Part shown: in pieces, positions 5,959 to 12,153 of the stretch
Layout: every line of letters begins with the position of its first letter
Position numbering within the stretch: the first letter of the stretch is position 1
Source: Dehalococcoidia bacterium
Lineage (GTDB): Bacteria; Chloroflexota; Dehalococcoidia; Dehalococcoidales; RBG-16-60-22
Direction: 5' to 3'
Length of the DNA: 12,153 nt
NCBI GenBank assembly: GCA_030613665.1
Contig: JAUWLN010000046.1
Location: 1 to 12,153 of the forward strand
Translations under genes and position numbers: made by a program
Notes under the pieces: generated by a model
What the model was told of the DNA's origin: nothing
Databases searched by the model: none
The model's input: the letters and a program-made list of their open reading frames with translations, nothing else

Positions 5959-6873
5959 ATGTACGATTTAATGATAATCGGCGGTGGCCCGGCAGGGCTG
6001 GCGGCGAGCGTGTATGCGGCGCGAAAGCAGCTCAATACGCTGCTCGTAAGCAATGACATCGGCGGGCAGATTAACACCACGTGGGGTATCGAAAACTATC
6101 TGGGCTATCAATTCATAGAGGGGCCGGAGCTGATAGGTAAATTCCAGACGCAGGTCGGCCAGTTCCCCATCGACCAGAAAATAGGCGATAAAATCAGACA
6201 GTTAAAGAAAACCTCAGGCGGATTTGAGGCCATTACTGAAGTTGGCGATAAATATCAGAGCAAGGCCGCTGTTATCGCCACCGGTAAAAGACCGAGAAAA
6301 CTGAGTGTACCCGGTGAAACAGAACTCACCGGCAGAGGCGTAACCTACTGCGCCATCTGTGATGGCCCAATATTCGCCGGCCAGAAAGTGGCCGTGGTGG
6401 GGGGCGGTAATTCGGCGCTGGAAGCGGTGCTGGATATGGTCAAGATTGCTGAGCATGTGAACCTTATTTCTCTTACTCCGCTCACCGGCGACCAAGTTTT
6501 GTCCAACCAGCTCAAAGATGCTAAAAACCTGACGGTGTTTCTTGAGCACGAGATTAAAGAGATAAAAGGGCAGGGGCTCGTCGATGGCATTCGTATCAGA
6601 GACGCGAAGAACGGCGAGGAAAAAGAACTGGAAGTGGGCGGGGTTTTCATAGAAATCGGACTGGTGCCCAACTCCGATGCGATTAAAGGGCTGGTCAATC
6701 TTAACCAGTGGGGTGAAATTCCGGTTACACCTCGCAATGAGACACCAGTGCCCGGGCTTTATGCCGCCGGTGACGTCACCGATGTACCGGAAAAACAGAT
6801 TCTCGTTGCTGCCGGCGAGGGCGCCAAGGCGGCCCTTCAGGCGCACCGTTACCTGCAAAGGCTGGTAAAATAG
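5959..6873 (+). CDS. Thioredoxin reductase-like flavoprotein, resembling the C-terminal part of AhpF
   Basis: This 304-residue FAD and pyridine-nucleotide dependent disulfide reductase has GGGPAG (8-13) for FAD, the redox pair C131/C134 in CAICDG, GGGNS (148-152) for NAD(P)H and AAGDVTD (279-285). The start at 5959 follows GAGGGG by five bases; a frame extended 12 residues upstream lacks a site. After the NAD(P)H glycine motif, TrxB enzymes have HRRxxxR for the NADPH phosphate. Here that stretch reads NLISLTPLTGDQVL. This and GEGAKAAL near the end resemble AhpF, which uses NADH. The N-terminal thioredoxin-fold half of AhpF is absent, and the CPYC protein encoded just upstream may supply that role in trans. 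The gene ends in TAG directly against the convergent transporter stop. Confidence 0.88.
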   Translation: MYDLMIIGGGPAGLAASVYAARKQLNTLLVSNDIGGQINTTWGIENYLGYQFIEGPELIGKFQTQVGQFPIDQKIGDKIRQLKKTSGGFEAITEVGDKYQSKAAVIATGKRPRKLSVPGETELTGRGVTYCAICDGPIFAGQKVAVVGGGNSALEAVLDMVKIAEHVNLISLTPLTGDQVLSNQLKDAKNLTVFLEHEIKEIKGQGLVDGIRIRDAKNGEEKELEVGGVFIEIGLVPNSDAIKGLVNLNQWGEIPVTPRNETPVPGLYAAGDVTDVPEKQILVAAGEGAKAALQAHRYLQRLVK

Positions 6874-7788
6874 CTAGGATTTTTTCCGGTAGCGGAACCC
6901 CAGCCACACAAGGTGCAGGATACCGAAGACAGTGCAGACCGATGCCGGAATCGCAGCCCTTTCCCCGAAAAGCGTGAGCAGGATGCCGCTGGCCAGCCCG
7001 TAGTTCTTGAGGCTGCCCAGGAGTACCATGCTGATGCCCGCCTCGCGATTAACACGCAACGCTTTGGTAACCAGTTCAATAATATAACCGAGCAGGAAAG
7101 AGGCGGCGATGGCGATAACGGCAACCCTGATGAGAGTGTCAAATTCTCCGAAGAAGGCCTGCCGGTTCAAACCCACAATGGTGAAAAGGGTGATGAAAAA
7201 ACTCCAGTTCACGATGGTGCCGCGCCAGGGATTGATGCGTTTCATAAACCCGGTAAAAAGCAGGACTCTGGAGAGGACAATCGGTATCAATATCAGCTCT
7301 CCAAGGATGATGAGCAATTTTACGGGGTCAAAGAAACCCGTGCCGAGAAACAGCGCCATTACCGCGGGCATGATGACGAGCGCTGCCAGATAAGCGCCGG
7401 TCACACCGAGCAGCGAAAAGAGCGTATTCCCGCCAAGTACATAGCTGAACGGCACCACTGCTACTGCCGGAGGTACGGTGGCCAGAACCACGAACCCCGC
7501 CCACAGGTCTCTATCATCGATAAGCCACCAGGCCAGTAGCAGGATAGTTCCCCCCAGCACGATATAGTTCAAAAAGAGGGAGAGGAGAATCGTCCGGGGC
7601 ATTGTTTTCAATGAGGTAAATTCCCGCGATGTGACGTTGGCGGCGGAGAGGGTCATCACCAGCGCCAGCAGCGGCAGCACCAGCGGCTCTGTTCTGGTGG
7701 CAACCGGCTCACCGATAACCAGCCCGAGCACAATGGCCAGAACCAGGATGAAGTTACGGTTTTTGAACAGCCTACCAATGAGTGCCAT
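6874..7788 (-). CDS. Bile acid:sodium symporter (SBF/BASS) family transporter
   Basis: A very hydrophobic 304-residue inner-membrane protein with nine or ten predicted helices, for example about 11-26, 35-50, 66-90, 97-117, 122-149, 156-180, 192-206, 218-240, 250-275 and 279-298. Polar breaks with PPAVAVVPFSY (106-116) and GSLKNYGLASG (258-268) sit where BASS-family proteins have their two discontinuous crossover helices. The substrate is unknown; relatives move organic anions, pantothenate or keto acids with sodium. No ribosome binding site precedes the ATG at 7788 (CCTTTGTGACCT), and an in-frame TGA lies two codons upstream, so this start is the earliest possible. It is 47 bases after the copper ATPase stop, but a strong predicted promoter lies in that gap. 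A functional link with copper export is not evident. Confidence 0.8.
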   Translation of the reverse strand: MALIGRLFKNRNFILVLAIVLGLVIGEPVATRTEPLVLPLLALVMTLSAANVTSREFTSLKTMPRTILLSLFLNYIVLGGTILLLAWWLIDDRDLWAGFVVLATVPPAVAVVPFSYVLGGNTLFSLLGVTGAYLAALVIMPAVMALFLGTGFFDPVKLLIILGELILIPIVLSRVLLFTGFMKRINPWRGTIVNWSFFITLFTIVGLNRQAFFGEFDTLIRVAVIAIAASFLLGYIIELVTKALRVNREAGISMVLLGSLKNYGLASGILLTLFGERAAIPASVCTVFGILHLVWLGFRYRKKS

Positions 7789-7801
7789 AGGTCACAAAGG
7801 C

Positions 7802-7830
7802 ATTATAATCCATCGAGGCCGGCATGTCAG
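7802..7830 (-). promoter_or_regulatory. Near-consensus promoter of the SBF transporter, giving a nearly leaderless mRNA
   Basis: On the minus strand CTGACA (7830-7825, five of six matches) is followed after exactly 17 bases by a perfect TATAAT (7807-7802). The expected start at about 7795 is only seven bases before the ATG at 7788. This agrees with the missing ribosome binding site and suggests near-leaderless translation. Confidence 0.6.
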
Positions 7831-7835
7831 CCAGT

Positions 7836-10493
7836 CTATTTATTCTCTCCAGCCAGGTATTTCTCCGGGTTCTGATCAAACGCCTTCTGGCAAGAAATGC
7901 TGCAGAAGTAATATTTCTTCTCTTTATACTCCGATGTTGCCGCCGCCTCACTCTCTTTCACTTCCATCTTGCAGACCGGGTCAATAGCCGTCTGGTCGCC
8001 TCCCTTGCTCATCTCAGTTAATCTGGCCGGTTTAAATCTCCTCAAGCGCAGCGAATTAAAAACTACGGTCAGTGAACTGGTCGCCATGGCCGCCGCCGCC
8101 AGTATTGGATTCAGGAAACCGTAATCACCCAGAATGAAATGCAGCCCCGATGGCACGCCAGTGCGGCCAAACGCAATGAAAAGCACGCCGGCAGCTACCG
8201 GTATAAGAGCGGTATTGTAAGCGAAAGCCCAGAAAAGGTTTTGTTTTATCGTCCTCAGGGTACGTTTGCTCAGGTGTATGGCATTTACAATGCCGGATAA
8301 GTCGCCGCTTATCAGCGTGATGTCCCCGGTTTCAATGGCGACATCAGTGCCCGTACCGATGGCGATGCCGATATCCGCCTGCGCCAGAGCCGGGGCGTCA
8401 TTTATGCCGTCACCGACCATAGCCACCACTCTGCCTTCACTTTGCAGCTTCTTCACTTCCTGAGCTTTGTGTTCCGGAAGTACCTCGGCGATTATGCGGT
8501 CGATACCTGCTTCTCCGGCAATAGCTTGGGCCGTGCGCGAGTTATCGCCGGTGAGCATGGCCACCTCAATCCCCATCCGGTGTAGAGCTTCGACTGCTTC
8601 TCGTGCGCCAGCCTTCAGTGTATCAGCCAGTGCCAGGATTCCAATCACCTCGCGGCCGATGCCGAGGAACATCACCGTCTTGCCCTGCTCCCAGAGTCGA
8701 CTGGCCTCTTTTTCAAGCCTGTTCAGGGCCAGTTTCTTATGTTCCATCAGCGCCAAGTTGCCAAGAATCACCTTTTTACCATCGACCGAAGCCTCCACGC
8801 CTTTTCCAGGAATAGCCTTGAAACCAGTTGCCGATTGGAGCTTTAGCTTTTTATCTGAAGCTGCTTGAACCACAGCCTCGGCAAGGGGGTGTTCGGAATG
8901 GCGTTCTACTGACGCGGCCAGCCGCAGTACGTCTTTTTCAGAATAAGCGAGGGCGGTGATGATATCGGTCACCAGCGGTTTTCCTTGTGTCAGCGTGCCG
9001 GTCTTATCCAGTAGAGCGGTATTTATCCGGTGCGCTCTCTCCAGCGCCTCAGCACTCCGAATGAGAATCCCGTTCTCCGCGCCTTTTCCGGTTCCGACCA
9101 TGATGGCCGTGGGCGTTGCCAGTCCCAGAGCGCAGGGGCAGGCAATAATCAATACGGCAATGAAGTTAAGCAGCGCAAAAGTAAAGGCAGGTGCCGGTCC
9201 CGCAAAATACCAGATTGCAAAAGTTACCAGCGCAATACCGATAACCGCCGGCACAAAATAGCTGGCGATGATGTCTGCGAGGCGCTGTATTGGCGCTTTG
9301 CTTCCCTGCGCTTCCTCGACGAGACGAATTATCTGCGCCAGGGTGGTATCTTTGCCTACCTTGGTCGCCTCAAACTGAAAGCTGCCTGTTTTATTTATCG
9401 TCGCTCCGATGACTTCGTCTCCCTCCTTCTTCTCCACGGGTATGCTTTCGCCGGTAATCATCGACTCGTCAACGCTGGAATAGCCCTGGCGAACAATGCC
9501 ATCAACTGGCACCCGTTCTCCGGGGCGGACCATTACCAGGTCGCCCACCGCGACCTCCTCAACCGGTATTTCTTTTTCTTCCCCGTTGCGAATTACCAGT
9601 GCCGTTCTTGGCTGCATGCCGACGAGCTTCTTAATCGCTTCCGAAGTCTGTCCTTTAGCCCTGGCCTCCAGGAAGCGGCCCAGAAGAATCAGGCCGATAA
9701 TCATCGCTGAGGTATCAAAATAGAGCTGCGGTTCCAGCCCTCCAGAAGCGAAAAACGCAGGGAAAGTCACTGCCAGAACACTATAAACGTAGGCCGCCGA
9801 TGTGCCAACGGCGATGAGCGTATTCATGTCTGCCGTCCGGTGTCTTAACGCTCCCCACATACCACGGTAAAAACGCCAGCCTGCCCAGAACTGTACCGGT
9901 GTCGCCAGCGCCCATAGCAGATACGGTTTGCCGGTGAAGTGTGGGCCGAATCCCAGCCCCAGTATCAATAAACCGATAACGGCAGCGAAAAGAAATCGAT
10001 TGCGTAATGATTTGGTTTCTCGTCTGGAGGACATAGCGATGCCATCCAGCGTTTCCGCTTCTTCGCCAAATTCATACCCAGCCTCCGCCACCGCCTTTTT
10101 CAGGTCCGATACCGGGGTCCCTTCCAGGTATTCCACAGTGGCTTTTTCCGAAGCCAGGTTCACGTTCGCCGAGACCACGCCGGAGACACTCGCTAGCGCC
10201 TGTTCAACACGCGCCACGCAGGAAGCACAGGTCATGCCGTGCACTGGGAAAACCGACTTCCGGGTCGCCGTACCATACCCAATGCGGGATATAGTTTCCT
10301 TAAGTGTACTCAGGTTTACGCGTTCCGGGTCATATTCTATGGACGCCTGTTCGGAAGCAAAACTAACCCTCGCCTCTTCAACACCGGGAGTTTTGGTCAG
10401 CCCTTTTTCAATCGTGGCGGCACAGGTGGTACAGGTCATACCGCCAATGTGAATACGTACCTTCTCTTTTTTACGGCCTGATTTCTGAGCCAC
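7836..10493 (-). CDS. copA: Cu+-exporting P1B-1-type ATPase with two N-terminal HMA domains and a C-terminal YHS domain
   Basis: This 885-residue inner-membrane pump exports Cu+ from the cytoplasm using ATP. Two heavy-metal domains lie at about 11-75 (GMTCTTC, C21/C24) and 80-145 (GMTCASC, C89/C92). Membrane and catalytic landmarks follow: TGES (347-350), the transmembrane CPC (C452-C454), DKTGT with phosphorylated D496, the P1B signature SEHPL (H535-P536) and GDGIND (694-699). Y759-N760 in TM7 and MATSS (803-807) in TM8 are Cu+-site residues. After the last helix, residues 838-880 form a YHS domain (DPVC with C841, YYFCSISC with C864 and C868). YHS domains are usually at the N-terminus of metal ATPases, so a C-terminal one beside two HMA domains is less common. 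The start is GTG at 10493 with GAGGT upstream. It diverges from the hemerythrin gene. Confidence 0.96.
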   Translation of the reverse strand: MAQKSGRKKEKVRIHIGGMTCTTCAATIEKGLTKTPGVEEARVSFASEQASIEYDPERVNLSTLKETISRIGYGTATRKSVFPVHGMTCASCVARVEQALASVSGVVSANVNLASEKATVEYLEGTPVSDLKKAVAEAGYEFGEEAETLDGIAMSSRRETKSLRNRFLFAAVIGLLILGLGFGPHFTGKPYLLWALATPVQFWAGWRFYRGMWGALRHRTADMNTLIAVGTSAAYVYSVLAVTFPAFFASGGLEPQLYFDTSAMIIGLILLGRFLEARAKGQTSEAIKKLVGMQPRTALVIRNGEEKEIPVEEVAVGDLVMVRPGERVPVDGIVRQGYSSVDESMITGESIPVEKKEGDEVIGATINKTGSFQFEATKVGKDTTLAQIIRLVEEAQGSKAPIQRLADIIASYFVPAVIGIALVTFAIWYFAGPAPAFTFALLNFIAVLIIACPCALGLATPTAIMVGTGKGAENGILIRSAEALERAHRINTALLDKTGTLTQGKPLVTDIITALAYSEKDVLRLAASVERHSEHPLAEAVVQAASDKKLKLQSATGFKAIPGKGVEASVDGKKVILGNLALMEHKKLALNRLEKEASRLWEQGKTVMFLGIGREVIGILALADTLKAGAREAVEALHRMGIEVAMLTGDNSRTAQAIAGEAGIDRIIAEVLPEHKAQEVKKLQSEGRVVAMVGDGINDAPALAQADIGIAIGTGTDVAIETGDITLISGDLSGIVNAIHLSKRTLRTIKQNLFWAFAYNTALIPVAAGVLFIAFGRTGVPSGLHFILGDYGFLNPILAAAAMATSSLTVVFNSLRLRRFKPARLTEMSKGGDQTAIDPVCKMEVKESEAAATSEYKEKKYYFCSISCQKAFDQNPEKYLAGENK

Positions 10494-10524
10494 CGGCGAC
10501 CTCTACTGACCCTGCATTAAAATC

Positions 10525-10538
10525 ATTATATTATCATA
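10525..10538 (-). promoter_or_regulatory. Predicted promoter elements of the copper ATPase gene
   Basis: On the minus strand two -10-like hexamers overlap the same stretch: TATGAT (10538-10533) and a perfect TATAAT (10530-10525). No good -35 is seen for either. The dyad at 10558-10575 is centred about 41.5 or 49.5 bases upstream of the respective predicted starts, in keeping with a class II activator site. No CueR/CopY-type operator was recognised. Confidence 0.4.
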
Positions 10539-10557
10539 GCCTATCTGAAATAACTAG

Positions 10558-10575
10558 TATGTGACATATGTCATA
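10558..10575. promoter_or_regulatory. CRP/FNR-superfamily-like operator, copy 2
   Basis: TATGTGACATATGTCATA contains the perfect 12-base palindrome TGACATATGTCA (10562-10573) with further symmetry outside it. In reverse orientation it matches copy 1 (5569-5586) at 16 of 18 positions. The core TGAC-N4-GTCA is the spacing of FNR/HcpR-type sites. It lies between the divergent copper ATPase and hemerythrin genes. Confidence 0.65.
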
Positions 10576-10621
10576 TGCAGAAGTGAATTCGTTTCTTACA
10601 ATAAAATGAGCATAGTCCAGC

Positions 10622-10686
10622 CACAGGCAATATGCTATACTTATTCTGCTCAGGGGAGTATAAGCAGGCATTCACTTTTGCCTGTG
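10622..10686 (+). repeat. Perfect 9-base inverted repeat in the hemerythrin gene leader
   Basis: CACAGGCAA (10622-10630) and TTGCCTGTG (10678-10686) are perfect complements 47 bases apart. A third related copy, CAGGCA at 10665-10670, can pair locally with TGCCTG (10679-10684) to make a 6-bp hairpin with an 8-base loop directly before the ribosome binding site GAGGAGGG (10686-10693). The arms bracket the predicted -10 at 10636-10641. A DNA-binding operator pair or a leader RNA switch are both possible. Confidence 0.35.
10633..10641 (+). promoter_or_regulatory. Extended -10 promoter of the hemerythrin-NifS-like operon
   Basis: TGCTATACT is an extended -10 with five of six hexamer matches to TATAAT. 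No good -35 lies at the right distance (10613-10618 is TAGTCC). The expected transcript begins near 10648, about 50 bases before the ATG at 10700. The operator at 10558-10575 is then about 80 bases upstream, further than a class II site, so it may act here at a distance or only on the copper ATPase side. Confidence 0.4.
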
Positions 10687-10699
10687 AGGAGGGCAAGTA

Positions 10700-11209
10700 A
10701 TGGAAGACGACCTGGCAGTAATTGAAAGGGTCATCGCCGAGCATAAAATAATCAGACAGGGCTTCCATAAACTGGAGCAGGTGGCCAATGATGCGGAAGC
10801 GATGACAGGCTTTGACGAAGCCAAAGAAGCCTTTATGCCGGGTCGGTTAGACCAGAAACAGGGTCTGCGTGAACTCGAAGGTACCCTGGGAGCAATTGAA
10901 GAAGGGTTGCACAAGCATTTTCATTTTGAGGAAATATCGTTACCGACAGTGATTGACCGATATGGTGATGAAGAGCTCAAATCTTCCTTGAAATCAATTC
11001 TCCTCGAACACGCCGACCTGAGAAATCGCCTGAACCACTCCAAAAATCATGCTGCGGAGTTGATCAGCGGCGGTATGGCTCGCCATCGCTGGGAAGCGGC
11101 GGCTCATGATATGCGTGCCTATATCAGCCACACGCGCAAGTTACTGGAAACTCATGCCGGAATCGAACAGACTCTGCTGCATGAACTGCGCAACAGGTTA
11201 CAAAAGTGA
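10700..11209 (+). CDS. Hemerythrin HHE-domain di-iron protein
   Basis: A 169-residue all-helical cytoplasmic protein with two H...HxxxE half-repeats typical of hemerythrin-like (HHE) domains: H15 with H73-x3-E77 (HKHFHFEE), and H104 (LEHADL) with H152-x3-E156 (THAGIEQTLL). These six residues would bind a di-iron centre. Known relatives bind O2 or NO, sense oxygen or iron, or repair Fe-S clusters (YtfE/RIC type). The N-terminal cysteine-containing ScdA domain of some repair proteins is absent. The ATG at 10700 follows GAGGAGGG by six bases. Its TGA overlaps the GTG of the NifS-like gene by four bases (GTGA), indicating translational coupling and a shared task, plausibly iron-sulfur supply or repair. 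Confidence 0.85.
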   Translation: MEDDLAVIERVIAEHKIIRQGFHKLEQVANDAEAMTGFDEAKEAFMPGRLDQKQGLRELEGTLGAIEEGLHKHFHFEEISLPTVIDRYGDEELKSSLKSILLEHADLRNRLNHSKNHAAELISGGMARHRWEAAAHDMRAYISHTRKLLETHAGIEQTLLHELRNRLQK

Positions 11210-12153
11210 GGAAAGTGTACCTGGACCACGCCGCCATGACCCCTCTCCTTCCTGAAGTCAGAGAGGCAATGCTGCCGTACCTCGGTGAACTTTTCGGCAA
11301 CCCGTCATGCCTGCATGATTGGGGAGATGCGGCACGGGAGGCTCTGGACACGGCACGGGAACAGGTGGCACAACTCATCGGCGCCAGCGCCGATGAGATA
11401 ATATTCACCGGAAGCGGTACCGAGAGCAATAACTTTGCCATTAAGGGATTGGCGCTGGCACAACAGGGCAAAAGGAAACACATCATCGTCTCGTCAATCG
11501 ACCATTTCTCGGTGCTTCATTCGGCGAAAACACTTGAGAAATGGGGATTTGAGCTTACTGAAGTGCCTGTTGATAAGCATGGAATGATTGACCCGGATGA
11601 GGTACGAAGACAAATTCGCAAAGATACGGTGCTCATTTCCATCATGCACGCCAATAGCGAAGTGGGTACCATCGAACCTGTTCAGGAAATCGTCAAGGTG
11701 GCAAAAGAAAATAACGTATCGTTTCACACCGACGCTATTGCCAGCGCCGGGACGATACCGATTGACGTTAAAAAACTGGGCATCGATGCCTTGAGTCTGG
11801 CAGGAAACCAGTTCTACGGACCTAAAGGTGTTGGCGCGCTCTACGTGCGCAAAGGGGTTCGCATTATACCTCTCCTCGACGGTGGGATTCAGGAAGGAGG
11901 GCGTCGCGCCGGTACCGAGAATATATCGGCCATCGTGGGGCTGGGAAAGGCAGCGGAGCTGGCGAAAGAGAGCATGGCAGCCCGTGTTAAACACTTAAGC
12001 CGCCTGCGCGACCGTCTGCTTGCCGGGCTGCCGGAGCGAATCGGACACATGATAATTACCGGTCACCCGGAAAACAGACTGCCGGGCAATGCCAGTTTCT
12101 GCGTGGAATTTATAGAAGGGGAAGGTATGCTCATGCTCCTCAACAGCCAGGGA
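11206..12153 (+). CDS. NifS/IscS-like class V aminotransferase homologue lacking the PLP lysine, 3' end outside window
   Basis: The first 316 residues of a cysteine-desulfurase-like protein (family about 380-400). Family landmarks are YLDHAAMTP (5-13), the GNPSCLHDWG loop (31-40), TGSGTESNN (68-76), H100 in IDHFSV, HANSEVG (148-154), HTDA with D176, GPKGVGALYVR (205-215) and GGRRAGTEN (231-239). Where relatives have the His-Lys pair whose lysine forms the PLP aldimine, this protein has N201-Q202 (SLAGNQFYGPKG). The Gln that usually contacts the PLP ring oxygen (DAVQ) is also replaced (DAIAS). The window ends just before the loop that would hold the catalytic cysteine. Activity as a normal desulfurase is doubtful; it may be a scaffold or divergent enzyme. 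GTG 11206 is chosen for the 4-base overlap with the hemerythrin gene; GTG 11215 is an alternative. Confidence 0.85.
   Translation, partial: MRKVYLDHAAMTPLLPEVREAMLPYLGELFGNPSCLHDWGDAAREALDTAREQVAQLIGASADEIIFTGSGTESNNFAIKGLALAQQGKRKHIIVSSIDHFSVLHSAKTLEKWGFELTEVPVDKHGMIDPDEVRRQIRKDTVLISIMHANSEVGTIEPVQEIVKVAKENNVSFHTDAIASAGTIPIDVKKLGIDALSLAGNQFYGPKGVGALYVRKGVRIIPLLDGGIQEGGRRAGTENISAIVGLGKAAELAKESMAARVKHLSRLRDRLLAGLPERIGHMIITGHPENRLPGNASFCVEFIEGEGMLMLLNSQG

Noticed and set aside
6214..6858. 214-codon minus-strand open frame
   Set aside because: Antisense to the reductase gene, whose FAD, CxxC and NAD motifs are all in the plus-strand frame. The translation has no family signature.
6913..7539. 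208-codon plus-strand open frame rich in charged residues
   Set aside because: Antisense to the membrane transporter gene. Its extreme composition is what the reverse complement of hydrophobic codons gives.
9030..9710. 226-codon plus-strand open frame
   Set aside because: It lies wholly inside the copper ATPase gene on the other strand, whose motifs are complete. Its translation has no recognisable domain and there is no ribosome binding site; it is a shadow frame.
11494..11994. 166-codon minus-strand open frame
   Set aside because: Antisense to the NifS-like gene, which shows family motifs throughout in the plus frame.
1..12153. CRISPR array, tRNA, rRNA, phage or defence system
   Set aside because: No regularly spaced repeats, cloverleaf-like sequences, rRNA segments, integrase, Cas or known defence proteins were seen on either strand.

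Overview
The window comes from a bacterial chromosome of roughly balanced base composition. It looks like an anaerobe or microaerophile with several iron, copper and thiol handling genes. My best guess is Chloroflexota, class Dehalococcoidia, from the general look of the proteins (ferritin-like pair, AhpF-like reductase without its N-terminal domain, hemerythrin next to a NifS-like gene). No rRNA or other phylogenetic marker is present, so this is a guess. No tRNA, rRNA or CRISPR array was seen, and no gap between genes exceeds about 210 bases.

Left part (1-2526, all minus strand): a nucleotide-sugar operon reads nucleotidyltransferase, then a 4-epimerase-type sugar nucleotide enzyme, then UDP-glucose dehydrogenase. 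The last gene stops after 190 codons where foreign DNA begins. That DNA looks like the end of an insertion sequence, with the first codons of its own gene running off the left edge. Next (2656-5491, minus strand) come a membrane-anchored HtrA-type protease with a coiled-coil stalk and two ferritin-like proteins, one of them a tandem duplication.

Centre (5492-6873, plus strand): a glutaredoxin-like CPYC protein is followed by a thioredoxin-reductase/AhpF-like flavoprotein, divergent from the ferritin genes. The flavoprotein gene abuts, tail to tail and with no spacer, an SBF/BASS-family transporter gene (6874-7788). Upstream of the transporter is a large Cu+ P-type ATPase with two N-terminal heavy-metal domains and an unusual C-terminal YHS domain (7836-10493).

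Right part (10494-12153, plus strand): a hemerythrin-type di-iron protein overlaps by four bases the start of a NifS/IscS-like gene that leaves the window. This NifS-like protein has Asn-Gln where the family has the His-Lys pair that carries the PLP Schiff-base lysine.

The most interesting link is regulatory. The two divergent intergenic regions (ferritins/glutaredoxin-reductase and Cu-ATPase/hemerythrin-NifS) each carry an 18-base dyad that matches the other at 16 of 18 positions in opposite orientation. It has the spacing of a CRP/FNR-superfamily operator. I infer one regulator coordinating iron storage, thiol redox, copper export and a putative Fe-S/di-iron module. The regulator itself is not in the window.
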